DNA of 64,000 nucleotides from Roseateles sp. (GTDB lineage Bacteria > Pseudomonadota > Gammaproteobacteria > Burkholderiales > Burkholderiaceae_C): positions 62,001 through 126,000 of the forward strand of contig JAEUPJ010000058.1 in the NCBI GenBank assembly GCA_016790285.1. Direction: 5' to 3'. Below, one piece after another: positions 40,809 to 49,020 of this stretch. The notes beneath the pieces are model-generated. The model did no database searches. It saw only the letters and a program-made list of their open reading frames with translations, and was not told the origin of the DNA. The position numbers and the translations under genes were made by a program. How positions within the stretch are numbered: the first letter of the stretch is position 1; the number at the start of each line of letters is the position of its first letter.

Positions 40809-42620
40809 ATGATTGAAGTGCAGGCGGCGCTGGATGGCATTGAGCAGCCCGCGTTGGCCGCAGACGGCAGCGGGCGAGTCTTTGCCGTGAACGCCGCCTT
40901 CATGGAGCTGCTGTCTTTTGATACGGGTGGCGACCGGCACGTGGCCTGGCAGCAATGCCTGGGCCCCGAGGGCGAGTTGCGCTGGCAGCGCGGCCTCGAG
41001 GCCGGCGCCACGTTTGGCGAGGCGCTGCGCCCGTTCAAGGCGCTGGGCCGCTGGCGTTACCGTGCAGCGCCCGTGTTCGACCCGGCGCGCGGCGCGCGCT
41101 GGCTGGTGACGCTGGCGCGGGAGAGCCTGGACGACCCGCTCGACGACAACCTGATCCGGCTGAGCCTGCACGCGGCGGTGCGCGCGGGGCGCATGGGGCT
41201 GTGGGAATGGAACCCGGCGACGGGCGATTCGCTCTGGAGCCCCGAGATGTACGACGTGTTCCGCCTGCCGCGCGGCAGCGGGCTGGAGCCGGGGGAGCGT
41301 TTCCTGGCCCTGATCCATCCCGAGGATGCGCCGCGCATCGATGCGGCCGTGGCGGCCGCGCCGGCGCGGGGCGGCATCGACCCCTTCGTGTTCCGCATCC
41401 GTGCGGGCGACGGCAGCCAGCGCTGGATCATGAGCTGCTCGCGCACCGAGCGGGAGCCGGGCCAGCCGCTGACACGGCTCGTGGGTGTCAACTTCGACGT
41501 GACGGACACGGTCGAAGCCGAGCACCGGCTCGAGGCCGAACGCCTGGAGCGCGAGCGCCAGGAGCAGATCATGCGCGCCGTGATGGCGCATGCGCCGGTG
41601 GGCATCGCCGTGGCGTTGCAGGGCGAGAGCGAACTGGCCTACGTCAGCCGTTTCGGTGCCGAGATGATCGGCGCCAGCCCCGAGGAGAGCCGCCGCTGGC
41701 GCGCCTGGCAGCTGCGCCACCCCGACACCCAGGCCCTGGTGCGCCAGGACGGCATGCCGCTGGCGCGCGCCTGTGCGGGTGAGGTCATCCGCGACGAGGA
41801 GTGGCTGATGCAGGCCCAGGACGGCACGCTGATCCCGGTCAACTGCAATGCAGGGCCGATCCTTGGCGGCGACGGTGCGGTGATGGGTGGCACGGTCGTC
41901 TGGTACGACGTGACGCCGTTCAAGCAGGCGCAGCGCCAGCGCGACCTGTTCCTGGCCGCCGTCTCGCATGAGTTGCGCACGCCGCTGAGCGCGATCCTGG
42001 CCTGGGCCGAGACCCTGCAGCGAGGCACGCGCCCGGACATGCTGGAGCGTGGGCTGGCGGCCATCGCGCGCAATGTGCTGTTGCAAAGCCGCCTGGTGGA
42101 TGACCTGCTCGATGTGACGCGCATTGCCGCGGGCAAGATGGCGATGACGCTGGCGCCCGAGGACATGGGCCGCATCGTGCGCCTGGCCATCGAGACGGTG
42201 TCGCCCATCGCGATGTCGGCCCAGGTGGTGCTGGCGCAGGACCTGGCCGATGAGCCCCTGCCGGTTCTGGCGGACGAGCTGCGGCTGCGCCAGGCGGTCT
42301 GGAACCTGCTGACCAACGCGGTGAAGTTCTCGCGCGCGGGCGGCCTGGTGCAGGTGGTGCTGCGCGTGGAAGCGGGCCACGCCCGGCTGGATGTGAGCGA
42401 CCGCGGCGTGGGCATCGACCCGGCGCAAATCAGCCGCGTGTTCGATCAGTTCTGGCAGGGGGGCTCGCGCGAGAGTGGTCGCGCGGAAGGCCTGGGCCTG
42501 GGCCTGGCCATCGCGATGCACGTGGTGCGTGGCCACCGCGGGGAGCTGTCCGCCCACAGCGACGGCGTCGGCCGCGGTGCCACCTTCACGCTGCGGGTGC
42601 CATTGCGGGTTGAAGTCTGA
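40809..42620 (+). CDS. Soluble PAS-domain sensor histidine kinase
   Basis: A 603-aa kinase without membrane helices. It starts with a PAS-like segment (LDGIEQPALAADGSGRVFAVNAAFMELL) and a PAS/PAC with MGLWEWNPATGDSLWSPEMYDVF. A further PAS (APVGIAVALQGESELAYVSRFGAEMIG) precedes HisKA with H-box AAVSHELRTPLSAILAW and an HATPase (NLLTNAVKFSRAGG, GVGIDPAQISRVFDQFWQ, GLGLGLAIAMHVV). There is no receiver. ATG 40809 follows AAGGGG; a GTG at 40770 would add 13 residues without a ribosome site. Its cognate regulator may be the sigma-54 response regulator or the lone receiver. Confidence 0.88.
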   Translation: MIEVQAALDGIEQPALAADGSGRVFAVNAAFMELLSFDTGGDRHVAWQQCLGPEGELRWQRGLEAGATFGEALRPFKALGRWRYRAAPVFDPARGARWLVTLARESLDDPLDDNLIRLSLHAAVRAGRMGLWEWNPATGDSLWSPEMYDVFRLPRGSGLEPGERFLALIHPEDAPRIDAAVAAAPARGGIDPFVFRIRAGDGSQRWIMSCSRTEREPGQPLTRLVGVNFDVTDTVEAEHRLEAERLERERQEQIMRAVMAHAPVGIAVALQGESELAYVSRFGAEMIGASPEESRRWRAWQLRHPDTQALVRQDGMPLARACAGEVIRDEEWLMQAQDGTLIPVNCNAGPILGGDGAVMGGTVVWYDVTPFKQAQRQRDLFLAAVSHELRTPLSAILAWAETLQRGTRPDMLERGLAAIARNVLLQSRLVDDLLDVTRIAAGKMAMTLAPEDMGRIVRLAIETVSPIAMSAQVVLAQDLADEPLPVLADELRLRQAVWNLLTNAVKFSRAGGLVQVVLRVEAGHARLDVSDRGVGIDPAQISRVFDQFWQGGSRESGRAEGLGLGLAIAMHVVRGHRGELSAHSDGVGRGATFTLRVPLRVEV

Positions 42621-42751
42621 GGCACGCCCGTGGCCGCCCAGCAGAGAGCCTGCGTGGTCATTGCATCGGCTGGCTGCATGGTGGCGGCATGCTGGCCCCG
42701 GGTGCGCGGTGACCGTGCAGGCGGGGGCGCCGGCGTCGCGTCGGCGCGCGA

Positions 42752-44743
42752 CTACGCCTGGGCCTTCAGCAGCGTGAGCAGCTGCGCCGCATCGTAGGGT
42801 TTGCGGAGCACGGCAAAGCCCTGCGCCGTGGCCTCGGCAGCAGCGGTGCTGTAGGCGCTGGCCAGGACCACGGGAATCTCGGGGTGTGCCTTTTTGAGCC
42901 GCTGCGCCAGCTCCACGCCGTCCGCCGTGCCGGCCATGACGATGTCCGACACGACAACGTCGGGCTTGAGGCCCGTCTGCAGCAGCGCCCAGGCTTCGTC
43001 CACGCCACCGGCCGTGCGCACGGCCATGCCGCTGAGCGCCAGCAGGCCGGAGGTGGCTTCCAGCACGTCATGGTTGTCGTCCACCAGCAGCACCACGCGG
43101 CCCGCCAGCGATGGGCTCGATGCAGCGTCCGCGGCAGCCGGCGCCACGGCCGAGGTGTCCCGCGGGAACTCGAGCCTCACCGTGGTGCCCGTGCCGGGTT
43201 CGCTTTGCAGCTGCACGCTGGCCCCGCAGGCCTTGGTGAAGGCGTAGACCTGCGACAGCCCCAGCCCGTTGCCCTTGCCCGGCGCCTTGGTCGTGAAGAA
43301 AGGCTCGAACGCGCGCTCCTGCACGGCCGCGGGCATGCCGGCGCCGTGGTCCTGGATCTCGAGCACCACGCGGTCGGTGCCGCCGCCCGCGCCCCCGGCG
43401 GGCAGGTTGAAGGTGCGAATCTCCAGGCGGCCCTGCGCGTTCATCGCGTCGCGGGCGTTGGACAGCAGGTTGGCCAGGGCGGTCTCCAGCTCGGTGGGGT
43501 CCAGGCGCACCGGCCAGGTGTCGGGGGCGAGCGTCAACTCGACGCTCACCCCCGGGCCCAGCACCGAGCGGAAGAAGGCGATGAACTCGGGCACGTGCTC
43601 GCCGAGGGCCACCACCTGGGGCTGGAGCTGGCGGCGCCCCGCGAACGACAGCAGTTGGCGCGTCAGGTGCTCGGTCTTGCGGACGTTGCGTTGCACGACT
43701 TCCACGTCGGCTTCGGCCGCTGCACCGAGCCGGCGCTTGATGATCTCGGCGCGCACGGCGATGACCTGCAGGAAGTTGTTGATGTCGTGGGCGAGCCCGG
43801 CGGCGAGCTGGCCGACGGCCTCGAGCTTCTGCGACTGCGCCGCCATGCGCTCGGCGCGCTCGCGGTGCTGCATCTCGGCCTGCAGCGCGTCGGTGCGCTG
43901 GCTGAGTTCCACGACGAGGCCGTTGAGCCGCGCCTGCACTTCCCGGTAGTGCGTGGCCAGCAGGGCCAGCATGATGGCACTGGCCAGCAGCCCCTCGGCA
44001 CGGGCGCCGTACCAGGCCACCGTGAAGCGGCCGCCGCTGCGCGTGCTGAGCCACACGCCGGCCGTCTCCGCCACCAGCACGAGGACGAGCCACAGGTACA
44101 GCGACCGGCTGGCGAGCCCGCGGTGCAGCACGAGCGCCAGCGCGACCCCGCACAGCATGGCAGCCACGTTGGCGCCCATGGTGCTGACCGAGCCGAACTG
44201 CAGGCCGGCCGGGCCGGGCACCAGCGCCTGCACATCGCCCGCGGCGAAGGCGACGGCCATGCCCAGCGCGGCGGCCAGCACGGCCACCATCGCCGGGCTG
44301 ACGCGGCCCGTGGCGGGGGGCGGGAGGCCGTCGCGCGGTTCGTTGAGTGCCGCCCAGATGATGAAGGCCGGGAAGCCGGTGCGCCAGACGATGAACAGCC
44401 AGCTGACCGTGTTGCCATTGCCGATGACCGATTCGTCAGGCAGCAGGGCGCCGGGGAAGGTGAGCACATGCATGACCGCCATGAGCCCGGCAAACAGGTA
44501 GGCCGAGGCCACGATGCGCAGCGGGCGCGACGCGCGGGGCGCGGACATCAGCAGCCAGAAGGTCGCGAAATAGATCATCGCGGCGCTGGCGCCGTAGATG
44601 CCCGAGATGTGGGGCAGGGGCCTCAGCCGCAACGATGCCACCGGCAGGGCCAGCAGCACGGAGAGGCAGACCAGCACACATAACGCCGCGACAACGCGCC
44701 GTTGGCGCTGCGAGGCGGGGTGGTGAACGACATCGAAAGGCAC
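42752..44743 (-). CDS. Hybrid sensor histidine kinase with MASE4-like membrane domain
   Basis: A 663-aa membrane kinase. The N-terminal half is a multi-helix MASE4-like sensor (ISGIYGASAAMIYFATFWLLMSAPRAS, SAYLFAGLMAVMHVLTFPGALLPDESVIGNG). A coiled coil, HisKA (GQLAAGLAHDINNFLQVIA) and HATPase (NLLSNARDAM, GNGLGLSQVYAF) follow. The C-terminal receiver has DVVVSDIVMAGTADG and VLRKPYD. A GTG at 44743 with GGAG upstream is the best start. The kinase half closely resembles that of the hybrid kinase at 31307-33592. Confidence 0.85.
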   Translation of the reverse strand: MPFDVVHHPASQRQRRVVAALCVLVCLSVLLALPVASLRLRPLPHISGIYGASAAMIYFATFWLLMSAPRASRPLRIVASAYLFAGLMAVMHVLTFPGALLPDESVIGNGNTVSWLFIVWRTGFPAFIIWAALNEPRDGLPPPATGRVSPAMVAVLAAALGMAVAFAAGDVQALVPGPAGLQFGSVSTMGANVAAMLCGVALALVLHRGLASRSLYLWLVLVLVAETAGVWLSTRSGGRFTVAWYGARAEGLLASAIMLALLATHYREVQARLNGLVVELSQRTDALQAEMQHRERAERMAAQSQKLEAVGQLAAGLAHDINNFLQVIAVRAEIIKRRLGAAAEADVEVVQRNVRKTEHLTRQLLSFAGRRQLQPQVVALGEHVPEFIAFFRSVLGPGVSVELTLAPDTWPVRLDPTELETALANLLSNARDAMNAQGRLEIRTFNLPAGGAGGGTDRVVLEIQDHGAGMPAAVQERAFEPFFTTKAPGKGNGLGLSQVYAFTKACGASVQLQSEPGTGTTVRLEFPRDTSAVAPAAADAASSPSLAGRVVLLVDDNHDVLEATSGLLALSGMAVRTAGGVDEAWALLQTGLKPDVVVSDIVMAGTADGVELAQRLKKAHPEIPVVLASAYSTAAAEATAQGFAVLRKPYDAAQLLTLLKAQA

Positions 44744-44864
44744 GACGGGGGTCGCTCCCACGGTTGATTTCTGCTGTGCGCATTGTGCCCATGGCCAGGC
44801 TGGCGCGTGCGACCTGCGGGCTTGTCCTGCAGGGTTCTCCGAGCGGCTGCGCGCGGGACGTTGT

Positions 44865-44880
44865 GGCAAGGCGTTGTCCG
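44865..44880 (-). promoter_or_regulatory. Weak sigma-54-like site, MASE4-type kinase
   Basis: CGGACAACGCCTTGCC on the - strand keeps GG-N10-GC and CTTGCC, but -24 is poor (GGACA). The leader would be about 110 nt. Confidence 0.35.
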
Positions 44881-44939
44881 ACACAGCACGTGCGGGGATT
44901 GCCGCAATCTGTGCGCGCCCAACGTTGACGCCTGATGTG

Positions 44940-44955
44940 CGGCATGGCGTTTGCC
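44940..44955 (+). promoter_or_regulatory. Sigma-54-like -24/-12 site, operon ending in ligD-ku
   Basis: CGGCATGGCGTTTGCC, exact GG-N10-GC spacing. The predicted leader is about 31 nt to the ATG at 44997. No other promoter-like gap exists before ku: gaps between the genes are 20, 3 and 7 bases. Confidence 0.63.
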
Positions 44956-44996
44956 ACGGCCAGCCAGACCCGCCGTTCACTGCAAGGAACCCAGCC

Positions 44997-45200
44997 ATGA
45001 CTCACCCTGTTTCGCCGAATCAGCCGCCGCGCCCTGACGAGCCCGCACCGGCCGGTGCGTGGGAGCCGGAGCCCACCCGGCTGCCCCAGCACCCGCGCCA
45101 GGACGATGCCGAGCCGGCTGACGAGGCGCCCCCGCCGCGTGAACCGGGCGAGTCGCACGCCGCCGACGCGACATTGCCGGCTCCCACTGAAGCCGACTGA
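44997..45200 (+). CDS. Unknown Pro/Glu-rich protein, 67 aa
   Basis: I do not recognise a family. It is rich in Pro, Ala, Glu and Asp (PPRPDEPAPAGAWEPEPTRLPQHPRQDDAEPADE) and must be disordered. AAGGAACC precedes the ATG. It is the first gene of the run with DUF3606, ligD and ku, so it may simply lead the transcript or act with the repair proteins. Confidence 0.6.
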   Translation: MTHPVSPNQPPRPDEPAPAGAWEPEPTRLPQHPRQDDAEPADEAPPPREPGESHAADATLPAPTEAD

Positions 45201-45220
45201 CCCCCGCAAGGAGCTTTCCC

Positions 45221-45406
45221 ATGGCAGACGACAAGTCCAAGACCGGCGGGCAGGACCGCCAGCGCATCAACGTGAACGAGCCCTACGAGCTCCGCGACTG
45301 GGCCGCGAAGTTCGGCGTGACGACCGAGCAGCTCAGGCAGGCGGTAGCCCAGGTAGGCGACCGTGCGGCCGAAGTGGAGCACCACCTGAAGGCCCAGCGG
45401 GGCTGA
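45221..45406 (+). CDS. DUF3606 protein, 61 aa
   Basis: A 61-aa protein matching DUF3606: RQRINVNEPYELRDWAAKFGVTTEQLRQAVAQVGDRAAEVEHHL, a conserved small helical domain of unknown function common in proteobacteria, often near stress or DNA-repair genes. AAGGAGC precedes the ATG. It ends 3 bases before ligD. Confidence 0.86.
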   Translation: MADDKSKTGGQDRQRINVNEPYELRDWAAKFGVTTEQLRQAVAQVGDRAAEVEHHLKAQRG

Positions 45407-45409
45407 CCC

Positions 45410-48067
45410 ATGGCCGCGTCGGTGCGAGGTTCCGCCCGCGCAGCGGCGAAGGCGGCCGTGAAGACCCCGGTGCCATCGCCGGTGAAGGCGGCGGCCAGGC
45501 CGCGCGCCAAGGCGACCCCGCCAGCGAGGGCGCAGGCGCCGCTGGCGCCCTACAACGCCAAGCGCGACTTCACCGGCACGGCCGAGCCGGCGGGCAGGCT
45601 CGCCCGGCGCAAGGCCAGGGACCTCGGCTTTGTCATCCAGAAGCACTGGGCGTCACGGCTGCACTACGACTTCCGGCTGGAGCTCGACGGCGTGATGCTC
45701 AGCTGGGCCGTGCCCAAGGGCCCGAGCTTCGACCCGGCCAGCAAGCAGATGGCCATCCACGTGGAAGACCACCCGGTCAGCTACAACACCTTCGAGGGAG
45801 ACATTCCCAAGGGCCACTACGGCGCCGGCACCGTCATCGTCTGGGACCGCGGCACCTGGGAGCCGGTGGGGGACCCGCGTGACGGCATGGCCAAGGGCAA
45901 GCTCATCTTCCAGCTCCATGGCCAGAAGCTGGCCGGGCTTTGGGAGCTGGTGCGCATCTCCAAGCCGGGGCAGAAGAAGCAGGACCAGTGGCTGTTGTTC
46001 AAGAAGCGGGGCGACGCATGGGCGCGGCCCATCGCGGAGTACGACGTCATCACCGCGTTGCCCGACAGCGTCGTCGCCAAGCCGCTGGGGCTTGTCGAGG
46101 AGCGGGAGCCGCGGGCCGCGGCGGCGCGCGCCTCGCCGACAGGGCCGGACCTTTCCAGGGCGGTCAAGGCGCGCCTGCCCGACTCGATGAAGCCGCAGCT
46201 GGCGACGCTGGCCTCGGCGCCGCCGGTCGGCGGCCACTGGCTGATCGAACACAAGTGGGACGGCTACCGTGCCCTGGTCAGGCTCAAGGCGGGCAGGGCG
46301 CTGGTGCTGACGCGCAATGGCCTGGACTGGACGTCCAGGCTCGGCCCGCTCGTGCAGGAGCTCGAGGCCATCGGCGTCGAGCAGGCGTGGCTGGACGGCG
46401 AGATGGTCGTCATGAACGAGCAGGGCGTGCCCGACTTCAACCTGCTGCAGAACGCGTTCGACAGCGCGCGCACGAGCGACATCGTCCTGTTCCTGTTCGA
46501 CCTGCCTTTCCTCGGGGACACCGACCTGCGTGCCGTGCCGCTGCAGGCCCGGCGCGCCGTGCTCGAGCAACTGCTCAAGGACCGTGCCTCGGACCGCATC
46601 CGTTTCAGCGCCGCGCTGCCCACGTCACCGGCGGCGGTGCTGAAGGCGGCCTGCCAGCTCGGGCTTGAGGGCGTCATGCTCAAGGATGCGGACTCGCCGT
46701 ATGTGTCGGCGCGCAGCGAAACGTGGCTGAAGCTCAAGTGCCAGCGACGCCAGGAGTTCGTGGTGGTGGGTTTCACGGACCGCACCCGTGCTTCGCGGGA
46801 GGTTGGCGCGCTGATCCTGGGCTACTACGACGATGGCGGCAGATTGCGGGCTGCCGGCTCGGTGGGGACGGGTTGGTCTGCGTCCAAGGCCGCGGAGTTG
46901 CACGCCCGGCTGGTGGCGCTGGAAGTGGCGCAACCTGCCGTGGATGCCGAGGAGACGCGACCAGGGCGGTGGTCCCGCCGGGCGCGAGGTGCCGAGCGCT
47001 GGGTGCGCCCCGAGATGGTCGTCGAAGTGGCCTTTGCCGAATGGACGCCGGACGGCAAGGTCCGGCATGCCACCTTCCGCGGCGTTCGCGTCGACAAGCC
47101 GCCCCAGTCGGTCCGCCGTGAGCAGGCCGGCCTACCTTCCGGAGATGCCGACGTGCCCGCGAAAAGCTCCACCCCGGCTGCGCGGCCGCGCGCAGCGATC
47201 AAGATCTCCCACCCGGACCGCGTGATCGACCCCTCGACGGGGCTGCGCAAGATCGACCTCGTGCACTACTACGAGAGCGTGGCCGACAGGATCCTGCCGC
47301 ACCTTCGCCACCGCCCCGTGTCGCTCGTGCGCGCGCCGCGGGGCATCACGGGGCAGCTGTTCTTCCAGAAGCACGCCGAGACCCCGATCCCCGGCCTGAC
47401 CGAACTCGACCCCGCGCTCTGGCCCGAACACGAGCCGCTCCTGGCGGTCGATTCCGTCAAGGGTCTCATCAGCGCGGCGCAGCTCAACGTCGTGGAGTTC
47501 CACACCTGGAACTCGAAGGTCCAGCGCATCGACACGCCCGACCGGGTCGTCTTCGACCTGGATCCGGGCGAAGGCGTCACGTGGGCCCACGTCCAGGAGG
47601 CCGCGCAGCTGACGCGCGCGATGCTCGAGGAGCTGGGGCTGAAGAGCTGGGTCAAGACCAGCGGCGGCAAGGGGCTGCATGTCGTCGTGCCCGTGGCCGC
47701 GAGGCTGGACTACGACACCGTCAAGACCTTCTCGCAGGCGGTCGTCGCCCACATGGCCAAGACGCTGCCGGCGCGTTTCGTCGCCAAGAGTGGCGGCAGC
47801 AACCGCGTCGGCAAGATCTTCATCGACTACCTGCGCAACGGCCACGGCCAGACGACGGCGGCGGCTTTCTCGGCCCGGGCGCGCCCCGGCCTGGGCGTGT
47901 CGGTGCCCATCAGTTGGGATCAGCTGCCCGAGCTCAAGAGCGGCGCGCAGTGGACCATCGCCACCGCGCGCGAGTACCTGTCGTTCGAGAAGGCCGACCC
48001 CTGGGCCGATTACTGGAAGTCCAGGCAGACCCTGACCGCCGCCCGCAAGCGCCTGAAACTCACCTAG
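45410..48067 (+). CDS. ligD: ATP-dependent DNA ligase D (NHEJ)
   Basis: An 885-aa multi-domain ligase with all three activities. A basic Ala/Lys/Pro-rich leader (1-45) is followed by the 3'-phosphoesterase domain (HWASRLHYDFRLELDGVMLSW, HVEDHPVSYNTFEGDIPKGHYGAG). The ligase domain has its nucleotidyl lysine in EHKWDGYRALVR (about 282) and LDGEMVVM, EGVMLKD and TWLKLK. The C-terminal primase-polymerase domain starts near 595 (HPDRVIDPSTGLRKIDLVHYY, DLDPGEGVTW, KTSGGKGLHVVVP). Order PE-Lig-Pol is the Pseudomonas-type arrangement. Together with Ku it would repair double-strand breaks by end joining, chiefly in non-replicating cells. Confidence 0.97.
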   Translation: MAASVRGSARAAAKAAVKTPVPSPVKAAARPRAKATPPARAQAPLAPYNAKRDFTGTAEPAGRLARRKARDLGFVIQKHWASRLHYDFRLELDGVMLSWAVPKGPSFDPASKQMAIHVEDHPVSYNTFEGDIPKGHYGAGTVIVWDRGTWEPVGDPRDGMAKGKLIFQLHGQKLAGLWELVRISKPGQKKQDQWLLFKKRGDAWARPIAEYDVITALPDSVVAKPLGLVEEREPRAAAARASPTGPDLSRAVKARLPDSMKPQLATLASAPPVGGHWLIEHKWDGYRALVRLKAGRALVLTRNGLDWTSRLGPLVQELEAIGVEQAWLDGEMVVMNEQGVPDFNLLQNAFDSARTSDIVLFLFDLPFLGDTDLRAVPLQARRAVLEQLLKDRASDRIRFSAALPTSPAAVLKAACQLGLEGVMLKDADSPYVSARSETWLKLKCQRRQEFVVVGFTDRTRASREVGALILGYYDDGGRLRAAGSVGTGWSASKAAELHARLVALEVAQPAVDAEETRPGRWSRRARGAERWVRPEMVVEVAFAEWTPDGKVRHATFRGVRVDKPPQSVRREQAGLPSGDADVPAKSSTPAARPRAAIKISHPDRVIDPSTGLRKIDLVHYYESVADRILPHLRHRPVSLVRAPRGITGQLFFQKHAETPIPGLTELDPALWPEHEPLLAVDSVKGLISAAQLNVVEFHTWNSKVQRIDTPDRVVFDLDPGEGVTWAHVQEAAQLTRAMLEELGLKSWVKTSGGKGLHVVVPVAARLDYDTVKTFSQAVVAHMAKTLPARFVAKSGGSNRVGKIFIDYLRNGHGQTTAAAFSARARPGLGVSVPISWDQLPELKSGAQWTIATAREYLSFEKADPWADYWKSRQTLTAARKRLKLT

Positions 48068-48074
48068 GAACCCC

Positions 48075-49010
48075 ATGGCCACCCCGAAGACCTCCGCGCA
48101 GCCCAAGTCCAGCGCCCGCGCCATCTGGAAGGGCGCGATCTCTTTCGGCCTGGTCCACGTGCCGGTGTCGCTGCACTCGGCCACCGACGAGCAGGAGATC
48201 GACTTCGACTGGCTGGACAAGCGCACCATGGACCCGGTGGGCTACAAGCGCGTCAACAAGCGCACGGGCAAGGAGATCGACAAGGAGAACATCGTCAAGG
48301 GCGTCAAGCTGGAGACGGACGAGTACGTCGTCCTCTCCGACGACGAGATCAAGGCGGCCTACCCCAAGCGCACGCAGACGATCGCCATCGAGACCTTCGT
48401 CAAGGCGACCGACGTGTCCTTCGTCTACACCGAGCGGCCCTACTACCTGGCGCCCGACGGCAGGGCCGATCGCGTCTATGCGCTGCTGCGCGAGGCGCTG
48501 GCCAAGGCGGGCGTCATCGGCATCGCGCGCTTCGTGCTCCACAACAAGGAGCACCTGGCTGCGGTCATTCCGGCGGGGCCCGCGATCATGCTCGGCACGC
48601 TGCGCTGGGCGCAGGAAATCCGCTCGCCGGATGCGCTGGATCTGCCCAAGCCTGGCGCCGCGGCGAACAGCCTGAAGCCGGCCGAACTCAAGATGGCGCA
48701 GCAGCTGATCGACCAGATGACGTCCGCCTGGCAGCCCCAGGCGTACAAGGACGATTTCACCAATGCAGTCCGTGCGCTGGTGGCCAAGAAGGCCAAGGCC
48801 GGGGACAAGGCGACGGTGGAGCCCTTCGAGGAAGCGCCCGACCTCGGCAGCTCCAACGTGGTCGACCTCAGTGAGCTGCTGCGCCAGAGCCTGGGCGGCA
48901 AGGCCGCGCGGGCGGCGGCGCCGGCGCGCAAGGCGGCGGGGGCATCGGCAACGAAGAAGCCGGCTGCCAAGGGTGCCAAGTCCGTTGGCAGGGCCAGGAA
49001 GGCGGCGTAG
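48075..49010 (+). CDS. ku: Ku protein (NHEJ end-binding)
   Basis: A 311-aa Ku homodimer subunit that threads onto DNA ends and recruits LigD. The Ku core is complete: AIWKGAISFGLVHVPVSLHSATDEQEIDFDWLDKR, GYKRVNKRTGKEI, KGVKLETDEYVVLSDDEI, YLAPDGRADRVYALLREAL. The C-terminus is a basic Lys/Ala tail (RKAAGASATKKPAAKGAKSVGRARKAA), which in bacterial Ku proteins helps DNA binding. It follows ligD by 7 bases. Confidence 0.96.
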   Translation: MATPKTSAQPKSSARAIWKGAISFGLVHVPVSLHSATDEQEIDFDWLDKRTMDPVGYKRVNKRTGKEIDKENIVKGVKLETDEYVVLSDDEIKAAYPKRTQTIAIETFVKATDVSFVYTERPYYLAPDGRADRVYALLREALAKAGVIGIARFVLHNKEHLAAVIPAGPAIMLGTLRWAQEIRSPDALDLPKPGAAANSLKPAELKMAQQLIDQMTSAWQPQAYKDDFTNAVRALVAKKAKAGDKATVEPFEEAPDLGSSNVVDLSELLRQSLGGKAARAAAPARKAAGASATKKPAAKGAKSVGRARKAA

Positions 49011-49020
49011 TCTGCGACCC

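Noticed and set aside
42884-44683. Long + strand frame opposite the MASE4-type kinase
   Set aside because: Antisense to a complete kinase; composition typical of an antisense frame.
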